From: Mytilus galloprovincialis
Lineage: Eukaryota > Mollusca > Bivalvia > Mytilida > Mytilidae
Direction: 5' to 3'
DNA: 64,000 bases
NCBI RefSeq assembly: GCF_965363235.1
Contig: NC_134844.1
Span: 15,420,646 to 15,484,645 of the forward strand
Part shown: positions 1 through 11,829 of the stretch, one piece after another
Layout: every line of letters starts with the position of its first letter
Numbering within the stretch: position 1 is the first letter of the stretch
Made by a program: the position numbers and the translations under genes
Notes under the pieces: model-generated
Told to the model about the DNA's origin: nothing
The model's database searches: none
The model's input: the letters and a program-made list of their open reading frames with translations, nothing else

Positions 1-550
1 CTTCAGTATATAATTTCTGAGCAATCATTTGTTTCATTTCAGATCCTTATATTATTCTTTATTTCATAATTATCGTCAATCGTCAATCAAAGTACTGAAG
101 TACTGAACATCAGAGGACCTCAAGTTGTGTTGAATTATTGATAAATGACAGGTGTTTATATTATACCTACCAGACAGATATGTTCACCATACAATATAGT
201 ACAAATATTAAATATAATATGCTATTAATCTGAGATACTGACTTGAACTAGGAAACTTAACTTTGTGAATTATCAATGATTACTTGGTCAAATGAGAACT
301 GTTAGATTGGCATTATGACCATATAGTTGCACACATACAAACATCGTTAGCGTATAACTTATAATAGAGAATCAACATAGCAAACAATTCTTCGAGTAGC
401 TATATAGTCACTCACTGAACTATGAAAAAGAGGTTCAAGACAATCATATCAAAACAGATAAATTGTAATATTGTGACTAATTAAAAAATAAAGTGGGGAA
501 AAATATATTGTTTTGGCGAAAGAGGTGGCGAAAAAAATAATTGACCCAGG
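1..550. other. no gene seen
   Basis: AT-rich sequence without a convincing coding region, RNA gene or recognised repeat. Confidence 0.5.
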
Positions 551-765
551 GGAAACTTAGGGGCTAAAGATACCAGATGAACAGCAAACTCATAAATGGA
601 AAATAAACTTACAATTCCATGACTAAAACTGAAAAAGACATGCATACAAATAAAAGTACACTAGAAACAACATAGAAAACTAAAGACTGAGCAACACGAA
701 CCCCACCAAAACAGGTGATCTCAGGTGCTCCGGATGGGTAAGCAGATCCTGCTCTACAAATGGCA
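551..765 (+). repeat. dispersed mussel repeat, family C
   Basis: It contains the hallmark strings 'gcaacacgaaccccacc' and 'caggtgctccgg', then 'gggtaagcagatcctgctc'. Other copies or fragments lie at 16,171-16,293, 19,348-19,470, 44,040-44,275 and 56,530-56,740 (same strand) and at 50,450-50,890 (opposite strand). Recurrence is seen in the window; the statement that the family is common in Mytilus is from memory. Confidence 0.75.
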
Positions 766-1047
766 TTAATTAACAATGTTTGTACATGTAGTATCCAGGT
801 CTTTTTTCTGAAACATTTAGCTTTTGGATCAATTGCTAATTAAATGGATGTTAACACAGCAAGATTACTATCCCTTATTCTAGATTTTTGTTGCAGTCAA
901 CACAAACTCTTTAAATGTTCATAAATAGCTCCACTGAGTTACATTTGTATCTTGGTTTTATTGTAACACTGTCAATCATTTATCCATTATATTTTTTTTT
1001 TTAAATTAGCAGCTATACATGTACATTGTAGGTTCTGTTTTCTAATT

Positions 1048-1950
1048 AGGTCTTTCCACCTTTCCGTGGAAAGACCTATTGATTTTGTTCTGATTATTAT
1101 TTTTTTTTTCTTCTGCCTAATTTTTTTTCTTGCGTAATTTTGTTGTTTCAAAAGATGTCGCTTAGATATTTGGAATATGATATCGTATAGTTTATACGCT
1201 TTAAAACTGACAACCGCACAGTAAGAGTTATCTCCCCAATCACTGTTTTTCTTGTGGCCACTACTCCTTCGCAACCGTAAAAGATTACGACAAATTTATT
1301 TTACCAAATTGCTCGTTACATCTTCAGGATTCGAGTTTAGTTTTAAACCAAAGCTATCCTGATACTCCATATGAGAGTTATTCCCCCTTATGTATTTGAT
1401 ATAAGTGATTTGCATTTCTAACTGGTAAACCATAAGTGATAGAGACCTAGGGTCTTTTAATTTGAGATCCTTGGTAAAAAAAAATGAAAATTAGGTCAAG
1501 GTCAAGGGTCAAGGTCATATTCTAAATTTTTTATTTTGGCTTATTTTTACTTATTTTCAAAACCTTATAACATATCTACATCTTATTTTCACTAATTTGT
1601 TAGTTGTGACATGCCGTTACTTATAAATTTTGGTTGAAAGGGTGCGTAAACAATAAATAGGAGTTTTTGCCCATCTTATATTTAGAATTATGCCTAAAGT
1701 CATATAACTCATTAACCATACATAATAAAGACCTAGGGTCTTTTGATTTGAGATCCTTGGTTTATGACCTTGAAATTGAGGTCAAGGTCATAGGTAATTT
1801 GCACGTTCTAGATTTTGACCTTTGCTTTAAATTCATATTTATATATTATAAAGCCATAGGAACTGACATTTTAGATTGATTTTTAATATTTTGATAATAA
1901 AATAGATCTTCACTTGTGGAAAGACCTTCAATTGTTCTTTGAACAATTGG
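1048..1950. mobile_element. dispersed element with hairpins at both ends
   Basis: The left edge is a perfect hairpin: AGGTCTTTCCAC at 1,048-1,059 and its complement at 1,066-1,077. The right part has GTGGAAAGACCT again, about 1,916-1,927, followed by a second hairpin with arms CAATTGTTC (1,929-1,937) and GAACAATTG (1,941-1,949). Inside, a stretch reading 'gacctagggtctttt.atttgagatccttgg' occurs at about 1,445 and again at about 1,731, each followed by 'aggtcaaggtca'. A short fragment of the same end is at 5,314-5,345. No coding capacity was recognised. It could be a MITE or a Helitron-like non-autonomous element. Confidence 0.6.
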
Positions 1951-3148
1951 TTTTTAATTATTAAATGGTTCATTGTAAATATTACAATGTATTATATGTA
2001 GATAGCCATTTGCTAATGATGGTATTTTTGTTAATTGAATATCACATTTGGATAGTTTTTCAACTGTTAGGTTTTTTTTACTTTGTTCTGGATTTAATAC
2101 TTTGGATACCACTGGTTTAGAAATGTTTAGCAATGAGAACATTTCGCACTATACATATAGAACACAACTACCATATGAATGTGTCGGTCCTTTGTAAGAA
2201 ACCTGTAAAACAGGCCTTGTAATTTTTTGGTGTATATATTGATTTCCCGATTGTACATTGATGTGGCCATTAGTTTTCTTGTATATATTGTTTAACATTT
2301 GACATTTCATGGCTATTTCTAACTGATTTATGTATAGTTTTTTTCTGATTGTAAAAATGTTGTATGGTTATAAGCTTTATTTCTTTTTCATCATTTTGTC
2401 TAGAGCTGGTGTCTAGTTTATACCAATCATACCTCCCTTTTCTTTTTTTATGAATAATGACAACAGTTTGGTTTAAATTTCATTTATGTATGTACATGTA
2501 ACAATATAAAACAGTATATACATGATATATATACATGTATAATCTCATTCCATCATTAATATTGGACATTGTCGGTATATATTTATCTTTAAGTTTAACA
2601 ATGTACTGTGAAAGAGCTATCTTCTAACAGATACTTAGTATATAATGGTTATTGTGAAACCACTGATTCAAAGGACAATTTTCACTTATTGCCCAAAATA
2701 GCCTAAACTATAAAACTCCAAAAAGTTCTCAATTTGGTTCGTAATTTGGGTCTATTTCAAAAGTCTTAACACTCAACATGCTCAATAAATCAGTTCTTTT
2801 CATAAAAGTACATTTTATGTTCCAAATTTGTCAAAATGTGATGATTTTGGGCGATTTTCAGACCTGAAAGCTTTAAGCCTTTAGGAATAAAGATTTGGCC
2901 GCTACCTACATGTACCATCCAAAATGTTTTGTAACCAAAAGAATCCAAATCTGATATATATAATTCATCAATGTAAAAACTTTTTAGATCTTGGATGGCA
3001 GCCAAGTTTAATTATGCCAAAAACAATTAAAGTTTTACCATAGTTATCTGTGGTATAATTTTCACAATTATTCAATGGTTTTGTTGCAGTGTCTGATTTT
3101 GAATAGAAAAATAAAGAACGATGCCGCCTAATTTTTTCAAGTAACATA
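1951..3148. other. no gene seen; one decayed repeat copy
   Basis: No convincing coding sequence. About 2,268-2,440 is a heavily diverged minus-strand copy of repeat family A, recognisable from 'ggccattagttttcttg' and, further on, 'accaatcatacctccc'. Confidence 0.45.
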
Positions 3149-3262
3149 TGAACAACAGAGTCAGTGTGGGGCCACTAAGCTAAACTGCCCGCTTTGCACC
3201 AGCCAATATAAATGAATGCCTAGGGTGGGAATCGAACCCACATACACCAACTCTGTTGTCCC
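3149..3262 (-). repeat. inverted repeat with pol III-like boxes
   Basis: The ends are complementary: ACAACAGAGTCAGTGTGGG on the left, and CCCACATACACC followed by AACTCTGTTGT on the right. The minus strand holds a T-arm-like segment, GTGGG-TTCGATT-CCCAC, matching the B-box consensus GGTTCGANNCC. It also holds TAGCTTAGTGG, which resembles an A box. The order (B before A on the minus strand) is wrong for one tRNA, so this is at best a tRNA-derived SINE piece or a chance match. Confidence 0.35.
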
Positions 3263-3289
3263 TATATTTTTTAAAAAAATAAACAAAAA

Positions 3290-3610
3290 ATTGTCAAGAA
3301 CAAATTTAAAAATATAGCGCTCATAGGTTTGTCTCAATAAAGATTTGCTTAGTTTGCTCATGCAGTATCCCAATATTGCTCTCAATAGTATAAATAGGCT
3401 CATGTGTGCTCAAATAACCATTTAGATTAGTCTCAATATTGATATATATCTAACTCAATTGAGTAGATCTAGCTCAAATTTTACTCAACATATAACTGAT
3501 CATATTTGCTCAATTTAAGATCTCATGGGTGCTCATAGATAAAGTTAACTGATTGTATTTCTCATAGATATAACTAATCATATTTAAATTCAAGTTCTCA
3601 TATGCACATA
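3290..3610. repeat. irregular CTCA-motif cluster
   Basis: About fifteen CTCA(A/T) motifs occur within roughly 320 bases at irregular spacing. They are mostly preceded by TG, GT, TT or AG, for example 'tgtgctcaaata', 'gtctcaatatt' and 'ggtgctcatag'. There is no exact tandem period. It may be a decayed short-period satellite or the subterminal zone of an element. Confidence 0.4.
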
Positions 3611-6111
3611 TGCATGTATGTGTGAACAAATGTCTAATATAAGTTACTAAAATTTGACATGGATATGGTTACACATTTAAATTAAATAATGCTGTAGAGA
3701 ATGATAAGCACAAGTATGTCATCAAATTATCATATAATTTTGGCGATACATGTCATGTATGGTCAAGCTAAGGAAGACTTAATAAACAGGACAGTTAATC
3801 TATATTTATATCTCCAAAACTGTAAGGTTTCTCCCAATATATCTATAGTAATTCAGTAAATGTGATTAACCAAAATTCTGACATTTCAGTGTAAAGTAAG
3901 ACTCTTGATTTTACGAGCAAGAGTCTTTATACACTCAAAAAGAGTCCAACTCTATAGGAAGAAGAAAAAGTGTTCTCTGAATATTATATAAACAATAAAT
4001 TCAACCAATAATTATATATTAGAATTACTTACATAGACATAGTCAAAGTCATTACAAATTTTCCAGTCAAGGGGACATATTCACATATACTAATGCAACA
4101 AACTAAGTCGGAGAAGGAGCGAAAATCCGAAACAGTATCTTAAAAACAGAAAATAGTTCCGTGTGTGTGTCCAAGTGATCAATCTACTTGTTATTTACGA
4201 AGAAAAGAAATTTAACTCAAAAAATTGTTGAGATCTTTATAAAAACAAATTGTTGTTATAAAAAATACACAAATAGTAACCTTATCTTTAAAGGCCTTGC
4301 AGGTTCTTGTTACTCCTCCCAATCTGCTGGTATTTTCAAAATGGCTGCGGGGGACGTGACCTGATAATTTATTTTAATATTATGACAGATTAAATTTTCC
4401 TGGTTTTGCTACGTTAATATTATAGACAAATATATGCTACAAACGGTTTAAAAAGGTTACTCCAAATAAAATAATTGAAATATAATTACCTTTCTGTGTA
4501 TAAATGTGTGAATTGATTTCCTCTCGATTTTCTACACGCTCGCTCTTGCCCTCTTGCGCACTCGTGGTATTCATCCGCAACAACAATTTTTTGATATTGA
4601 AGATCGTTTGATTAAAATACAAATATTTCTAACGACAAAACATTTTCATATTATAAATTTTGCATTAAGAAAAATTAAAAAAAACTGAGTATCCATTGAA
4701 AACATGAATTTAAAAGAAGTGATACGGAATTTTATTCTGCACTATATAGGTCCGCGGGTCTATAATGTCGGTTATTATTCCAAAACTAATTATATATGCA
4801 TCTCTTTGATCTTTGCGCGAATTGAAAAGTAGGCGATGGCAATACACCCGAGGCCCCTCAGGGGCCTCTGATGTAAAAAGCAACTTTCGCGTTCATTCTT
4901 TTATGTTGTCTTCATTTAACAAATCAGAATATTTTAACTATAGATAAACTATCCAATTGTCTGATAATGCTCAAGAACTATATACAGAATAGCAGAACGA
5001 AGTATGTTCTTCGTAAAATTTAATGCATGGATATTTTTACCAAGGAAAATATTTTTTTGACGTTTTAAAACTGATACCGAACAAACAAAAAATTGTAATT
5101 CGAAGGGATACCCAACAGGTTGAGTAAGATGTACATGTGTTTCCAAATTTTTTCAAATTATTTTCGTCACCCAAATGACAAAAATATGGAAATTTTAAGA
5201 AACTCGAACAACAAAATTCATTGAATCAGATATGATTTCATTTAATATACATGTATATAGCAGTTTGACAAACAAAATTTGGCGGAAGAAAAAATAATAA
5301 TAATTAAAAAAAGAAGGTCTTTCCACAATTATTTGAAAGAACTGTTGAAAAGAAAGTAGTTCCTATTTACTCAAAGATAAAAATGGCATCCAATGATTAG
5401 TTTCTTCATACTGATGGGCTAAATAATTGTTTTTCATAAACTTTTCAGTGAAATAAGGGAGAAAAATAATATTTCTCACGGTCACTTTCGGTTTTTATTT
5501 ATCAAGGGTAATAGTATGTGATTAAAACGTTCAGCTGATGCTTAAAGAGTTAATGCCTTAGTCTATTCTAAACCAAAGAGAAAAGCAAATTAAAGCTATA
5601 CATTACTTATACAGTCAAAATGGGAGGTAGGGAAAAATATTATATTTCCGAAATATTTTACATGGACTTTATTCTAGGGATATGTTCTGAACTTTAACGT
5701 TATTTTACCAAAAATGTTTGGACGTAAAAGGAATCAACAATTTCATAAAATGTGTCAGAGAATTCACGAAAACTTAGAATAGGTAGGAAGGCAGAAACTA
5801 CTAGTATTTTGTACACAGCAAAGGATTTATTTTACGAAAAATATATATTATCCAAGACATCTTTTACCAGTGCTACACATTTGTAAGTTTGTAGTTAAAT
5901 ATATATTTTCTTTGTTTTATTATGAAGGTTCACACCATGTTTTTATACAATACAGGCATCTGAACAGATATCTGTATATATAATGCACTCTTGTGTGCTG
6001 ATAGGGTGTAAATGTCAATCTGAAGTCTATGGAAGGACACATTTCATTTGCACAGATGATATACCATGTTTTGCTGCAAGCCCGTTAAAGAGTTGTCTAA
6101 ACAATATAAAG
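3611..6111. other. no supported gene; one weak exon candidate
   Basis: Mostly AT-rich. On the minus strand, 4,490-4,574 could be a first coding exon: an ATG with 28 open codons rich in charged residues, ending at a good GTAATT donor. No partner exon was found. A short piece of the 1,048-1,950 element lies at 5,314-5,345. Confidence 0.35.
4850..4868. repeat. perfect GC-rich hairpin
   Basis: GAGGCCCC, loop TCA, then GGGGCCTC: an eight-base perfect stem in an otherwise AT-rich stretch. No gene is near enough to assign it a terminator or regulatory role. Confidence 0.6.
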
Positions 6112-6287
6112 ATAAGAAAATGTAGTGTGGTTGAAAATGAGACAACCCTCCAAGAGACCAAATGTCAGAAATGAACAAATATAGGTCACCATACAGTCTT
6201 CAACAATGAGTAAAACTACCGAATAGTCAGCTATAAAAGGCCCCGAAATGAAAATAGTAAAACCATTCAAACGAGAAAACTAACAGC
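6112..6287 (+). repeat. dispersed mussel repeat, family A
   Basis: Family A is recognised by 'aatgagacaac', 'tataggtcacc' and 'agctataaaaggccccg'. Here the copy ends exactly where a foldback element begins at 6,288. Confidence 0.75.
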
Positions 6288-6551
6288 CTGGGCCACCCTT
6301 AAAAATATTTTGGTTTGCCCAAACCCTACCCAAAGGTTGAGACAGTGGGTAGGAAGGTAGGCATTTTTTTTTTTTTTTTTTTTTTTTTTTCAAAAAAAGA
6401 AATTGAAGTATCAGATGTTTATTAGTCTTCATGCCTATTTGATTAAAAAAAAAACTTCTTCAAATCAGGACAATAAAAGAATTTGAGTAGGCAGTTTTTT
6501 TCTGGGTAGGTAGTGTTTGGGCAAACAAACCTATTATTTATTATGGCCCTG
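6288..6551. mobile_element. 264-bp foldback MITE
   Basis: The ends are imperfect inverted repeats. The left end begins CTGGGCCACCC and reaches TTTGCCCAAACCCTACCCA. The right end, read in complement, begins CAGGGCCATAA and reaches TTTGCCCAAACACTACCTACCCA after a one-base edit in CCTACCCA. The core is a poly-T tract (6,367-6,390) and AT-rich filler. C(A/T)GGGCC ends suggest the hAT group, but no clear 8-bp target duplication is visible. It abuts a family A repeat. Confidence 0.65.
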
Positions 6552-6763
6552 TTTGTTATTCAAAATAATAAACTAAACACAAATATGATATACAGCAACT
6601 GAATCACAGGATTCTGACTTGAGACATGCACATACAGAATGTGGCAAGGCTGAATATGTTAGCGGGAGCACAGTCCTCCTCTAATCCAGGACAGTAGTGT
6701 TGCAGTTCAAAAAATTATAAAAATCATGTTTCTGAAATTCAAACAGAATGTTGTAGAATGTAT

Positions 6764-9329
6764 CTACTCCGGCTTTCTATAAGGTGGTGGTAGTGGTTCT
6801 ATCGGGTGCATTGAATATCCCATATTTGGCGGAAAAGACGTTTGTGACTCTGGTTCTATCGGCTGCATAGGATATTCCATATTTGGCGGAGGATGGCACT
6901 GAACCGGGTATCCACAACGAAATGCTGTTTGTATATTTTCTGAAAATGTGCGTTCAAAAATGTATATTCAAATGTTTGATAGAAGCATAATTAATATCCG
7001 AGTTTGCGCAATGAGCTGAAGAAAAACGTTACTACTTCCGTCTACTTGAAATGAAGGTTTGACGAAACAGGTTCAAACATTACAGTACTCTGCATTGAAA
7101 AATTTCAATTGTTTATTTTAATATGAATTGATTTAAATTTCAATTGAAACAAAATGAAAATTTAACATATAATGTACCAATATGTGTGATTCCTGAAGCT
7201 AGAGCTAGTATATTTACTCCTTAATGTAACTTTAAGTGCATTTACATAACTTTTAAAAGAGCAATGTTTTGCTGATAAATTGTGTATTTTATATATCAAT
7301 ATACAAATTTGTATATGTAAAGATAATTTGAGAAAAGTATCAAAAGAAATATAGGAAACCATTTGTTTAAAATATACATACGATTTACAGGCGGCGTGGT
7401 GAAAACAGCAACGTTTGATGTCCCGATAGGTGTAACAACTGAGCCCTGGGACATTCCACCACGTCTTTTGTTAACAGTTTTGACACAAATGACCACAGCA
7501 ACAATAAAAATGGCGACAGCTGCAAGAATTCCGACGAGTATTCCTGCAATTGCACCATTAGATCTGAAATAAAGAAAAGAGTCCTATTTCTTACCCGAAA
7601 ATAAGGATCCAGCATGCATATATGCAGCTCTGAACTGAAAAAATATTGTCAACTATCAAACTTTGATGCATATAGTTTTCAATATTTCCCAAAAGGGAAA
7701 AAATGGGCAAACAATATCTTTCCAAGCTGCAGTATTATTATTTTTAAAAAGGGAGGACGGGCTCCATTTGGCTTTGTGCGTTGTGAAAGCAATAGCAACA
7801 TACTTATTAATTTGCCAATGTTATCTTTCAAATTTGGCTTATTGTTTGAATTTTATCATGATGCTTGTCTGATGAAAAATGTTTTCCTCCTTGTATGACG
7901 GAGTAACAATATTTTCACGAGGATGAGATTAATCGAACGCCATCACGTCGTATAGACATAATTGAAACTAATTTACGTGTAAAAAAAGACAAATAAATAA
8001 AACAGAAATAAAACAGAAATGTTTTAATTAATAAATTACAAAAGCCTACATGAAATGTGAAAATGTAGAAGCCATGTAGGCATTGATAAACAGCATTGAT
8101 GTTTGTTTAATTACAAGTGGTGATAATAAATTTACAAACCAAATACAAATCATTCTAGTAAATATTTAACTGCACTAGTAATTTATGATCAACATACAGA
8201 TTGGTTAATTGGTACAAATATTGGTCCTCACAATCCTGGTCCCCAAACAAGCCACTACAATAGCCACCACAATATTTGTAATATGTTCCATAAAACACAC
8301 TGTACTTGGAACACCTCTCGCATAAGACTTCATCTGGAATGAAAAGAGCATTGATTTGATTGTTGGTTAACGTCCAGTGGCAAATATTTCATGCATGTTC
8401 AGGACGATTATGAAAAGAAGATGACATTTATACTTAACAAATAAAGCTATTTCATAAATTGCAACCATTGATTTGTAATTTCAGTATAAATTGTCGCTTA
8501 ATCAATTCATTTGAAAACACTTTTTAATTGATTGTAATTGTAAAACCAGAGTTCTGCTTGTGTCATCGGATATTGAGAACCGACATTATAAAAGGAAAAC
8601 ATATGCAGTGTCGAAAAAATTACTCGTAAACTTAATTGTTAACGAGTCATCGTATCCAAGACTTATTTCGTTTTTGAATACAATTCTTTCTACATATGTT
8701 CGTGCTTGAATTCCTTTTTGAATTGTTTTACACTAGTAAATTTGGGGCCTCTTATAAATAAGTTGCTGTTCGGTGTGCGCCAAGGCTGCATGTTGAAGAT
8801 CGTACTTTGACCTATAATTGTTAACTTTTTATACATTGTGACTTGGATGGTGCTACAGGTTGTGTATCACTGTAAATATTTAAACTAAATGTATATGAAT
8901 ACACAATATTTTGTTTATGGAATCCGATATTATATAATTAATTTTCGTTTGTTATATATACGAAGTTCTGACAGAAGTCGTACCGGATTTTTACAGATTT
9001 TGTTTTGGTTTGCTTTATAAATGTTGTTATCTATTGACCCCTTTTCTCTTTTTTGACAAAACATATCCTAGTTTTTCGTCTGTGACAATTCTAGTTAAGA
9101 TAGCCATATATAATTTCATGTTAAATTTATACTCTATGTACAATGTATTACTTACAAACGTTTATAAAAACTACCGCATCATTTGGAATCTTGCATTACG
9201 TGATAAAAAACCCAATATCCCCCCCCCCCCGAAATTTGATTAAACGGTATGTCGCATTTCGCCATACGGCATGTCTTAAAACTTACATATAAGTAATGTC
9301 ACTACAGCTATTTCCGTTAGAGCAATCAT
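6764..9329 (-). CDS. CYYR1/Shisa-like single-pass membrane protein, gene 1
   Basis: Four exons read on the minus strand: 9,329-9,287, 8,333-8,198, 7,563-7,382 and 6,939-6,764, giving 178 residues plus TAG. Introns are phase 1, 2 and 1 with GT-AG ends (donors GTAAGT, GTATGT, GTATGT). Exon 1 encodes a short signal peptide (MIALTEIAVVTLLI). Exon 2 is Cys/Tyr-rich (VLCERC, YYKYCGGYC, DCEDQYLY). Exon 3 holds the membrane helix, beginning SNGAIAGILVGILAAV, then a basic stop-transfer NKRRGG. Exon 4 is a Pro-rich cytoplasmic tail with two near-repeats (PPNMEYPMQPIEP and PPNMGYSMHPIEP) and PPPY near the end, a likely WW-domain ligand of Nedd4-type ligases. The order (signal peptide, Cys/Tyr-rich ectodomain, AIAGI-type helix, PPxY tail) fits CYYR1 or Shisa-like proteins. 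Those families act at the endosome or plasma membrane; the function here is not shown. A TTTATT at 6,537-6,542, inside the foldback MITE, reads AATAAA on this strand and could serve as its poly-A signal. Confidence 0.82.
8742..8860 (-). repeat. dispersed mussel repeat, family B, in intron 1
   Basis: Family B is recognised by 'ttgctgttcggtgtg', 'ttgacctataat' and 'tgacttggatgg'. It lies between exons 1 and 2 of the first CYYR1-like gene and does not touch the splice sites. Confidence 0.65.
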
Positions 9330-9644
9330 AACTTTTTTGTATCTTTAACCTGCCAAACTTTTTTTTTTATAAATGAAGTTAAAAAAGGTTTTAAAGCATA
9401 GGACACATAAGGAAATTGAAACTTTCTAGCGACATCTATGCATTTATAATTCATGAGCTTGTATTTCTATATTTGGTATCCTTAGACACAATGAAAACAA
9501 CTAAATTGATTCTGGTGTAAGGTGTCATTTCTAATCTGGTCTTAAAATATTTATTATATTTTCTACATATCTTTATCATACGAGAGGTATTGTGTTAACT
9601 TTCATACGATCTGAAGCCGGCCTCCCAGCACGGAATTGTCTCCC

Positions 9645-9745
9645 TGCGTTAAAGACCTATTGGTGGCCTTGGGTTATATTCTGCTTTTTTGGTAGAGTTG
9701 CTTTCTTTGTGACACATTCTCCATTTTCATTCTTTATTCTACTAC
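9645..9745 (+). repeat. dispersed mussel repeat, family D
   Basis: It contains 'aaagacctattggtggcctt' and 'tgacacattctccatttt'. A second copy lies at 41,800-41,895. The family is known to me from Mytilus sequence; no coding meaning is seen. Confidence 0.6.
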
Positions 9746-9871
9746 AGAATCTTGTGGCGTTACTATTTCTTCTATTTTCTATTTTTAAAAAGTGTATAAT
9801 TTCAAACGAAGCGCGATAACACTTGTAATACATGATATCATTAAATGATTTCACATATACAATAGTAGCTA

Positions 9872-10670
9872 CTGTGAATTCATCATGATTCGTTTGATAC
9901 CAAATTTCACAGGTTTCGTGTGTACAGGTGAACAAATGTTCAACGAATGTCAAATTTTCTACAGGCTTTCTATACAGAAGTTGACAAAACCACGAAATTA
10001 ATCATCACGAAAAGACAAGTTTTCCTCAATCCACGAAATTAATCATCACGAAAAGACATGTTTCCCTCAATCCACGAAATTAATCATCACGAAAAGGCAA
10101 GTTTCCCTCAAACCACGAAAGTTAATCATCACGAAAAGGCAAGTTTTTCTCAATCCACGAAATTAATCATAACGAAAAGACAAGTTTTCCACAATCCACG
10201 AAATTAATCATCACGAAAAGACAAGTTTTCCACAATCCACGAAATTAATCATCACGAAAAGACAAGTTTTCATCAATCCACGAAATTAATCATCACGAAA
10301 AGACAAGTTTTCGACAATCCACGAAATTAATCATCACGAAAAGGCAAGTTTTCCTCAATCCACGAAATTAATCATCACGAAAAGACGAGTTTTCCTCAAT
10401 CCACGAAATTAATCATCACGAAAAGGCAAGTTTTCCTCAATCCACGAAATTAATCATCACGAAAAGACAAGTTTTCATCAATCCACGAAATTAATCATCA
10501 CGAAAAGACAAGTTTTCGACAATCCACGAAATTAATCATCACGAAAAGGCAAGTTTTCCTCAATCCACGAAATTAATCATTACGAAAAGACAAGTTTTCC
10601 TCAATCCACGAAATTAATCACCACGAAAAGGCAAGTTTTCCTCAATCCACGAAAATTAATGAATCACCAG
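9872..10670. mobile_element. TA-flanked MITE expanded by a minisatellite
   Basis: The left end is TA followed by CTGTGAATTCATCATGATTC and TTTGATACCAAATTTCAC. The right end, in complement, is TA followed by CTGGTGATTCATTAATTTTCG. The same ends mark the compact 208-bp element at 61,695-61,902. TA at both borders (9,870-9,871 and 10,671-10,672) fits a Tc1/mariner-type target duplication. Nearly all of the interior is a 41-bp tandem repeat. Confidence 0.65.
9990..10658. repeat. 41-bp minisatellite, about 16 units plus a partial
   Basis: The unit is close to 'ccacgaaattaatcatcacg' followed by 'aaaagacaagttttcctcaat'. Unit variants at the end of each repeat (cctcaat, catcaat, cgacaat) recur in the same order. 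The catcaat form occurs at 10,271 and again at 10,476, exactly 205 bases or five units later, so the right part is a five-unit higher-order repeat present twice. It is not a CRISPR array: there are no unique spacers. Confidence 0.9.
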
Positions 10671-10672
10671 TA

Positions 10673-11829
10673 GTCGAGTTCGGGGAATTTTTTTTTAAGG
10701 CATAATATATTTGGTTATATATATATAACAAAAGTCCATGTACTTTATTTGTTTCTTAATTTATCAGTTATTTCACTTTTCACAATTATATCATTACATA
10801 ATTATCATGTAGACACTGTTTTGTCTTGTCCTCTAGATTTCTTATTTTTCTGTGATATTGGATAGCTATATCATTATTGTATATCCCATATTCTAACATG
10901 ACGTCCTTCAAACGCTTCGAGTACACACCCGTGGTAAAATATATATTGCCAGTGCTGTTCCGATTGTACTCCCACGTCATATGCTTTTTTATGAATGAGA
11001 TACCCGACGTCATAGAACAATGACGTTAAAATGTAAGCATTTTACGGGAAAATACACGCTTGTGAATCCGAAAATCATCACAAGGAAACATACACAAATG
11101 ATGCTAAAATGTGGCAAAAGCCCTTTATTGTACATCATATAAGACATATAAATAAATTATCATTCAAATTCATCCAAAACTGTCTAAATACATTATTTTA
11201 AATAGTTTAAGCATGTCACTAATGCAGTTTGCTCCGTTCTTTTACGCTAGTTTATTAGTGCGCTTATTTATGGGAACGGCAAATATTTGCCTACACCTAG
11301 AGCGCTTCGATCCAGAAGAATTGCCGTATGTGTCCTATCAGAATCGAAATAATTCATGGGGGCTTGAATATATCTAGATTTTACCACGGGTTGTCCCTTT
11401 ATGCCGATATTTTACCCCTCGCTCATGCAATACATTACCCCAATATAAATAATGTTGATGAATAGTTTAGAAAAAATGAAGATATACGTTTAGATAGAGT
11501 AAAGAGGTACTTAGGATAAAAATAAAGGTCTTTTAGATTAAACAAATAGATACTTCTGACAACCCAAAAATATATCTTCATCTCACGCTGCAAATTGAAC
11601 TATTTTAAAGTTTACTATGCGGTATATGCTTTTCTCAAGGCCCTACGATGACTTATAGTTCTTATTATTTTCTATGGCATTATTTGCAATCATACCACAG
11701 CTAAAAAGCCTTCTTCTTTTATATATACAGTTGCCTTAAATTGTTTTCATATAGACACTTCGATAAGAAAAGGCGTAACTTTTAGAGTACATCACTTTAA
11801 TATCTTAGGCATTTTTTGGAAGAAAAAAC
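10673..11829. other. no gene seen
   Basis: AT-rich sequence. Short open frames on either strand lack splice signals or recognisable motifs. Confidence 0.5.

Noticed and set aside
3149-3262. A tRNA gene
   Set aside because: The T-arm is good, but no acceptor, D-arm and anticodon arm can be built around it, and the A-box-like motif lies on the wrong side.
4490-4574. Possible first exon on the minus strand
   Set aside because: Good donor and start, but no downstream exon, domain or homologous copy; kept only as a note.
9990-10658. Regular array that could suggest CRISPR
   Set aside because: The 41-bp units are contiguous with no unique spacers, and the genome is eukaryotic; it is a minisatellite.
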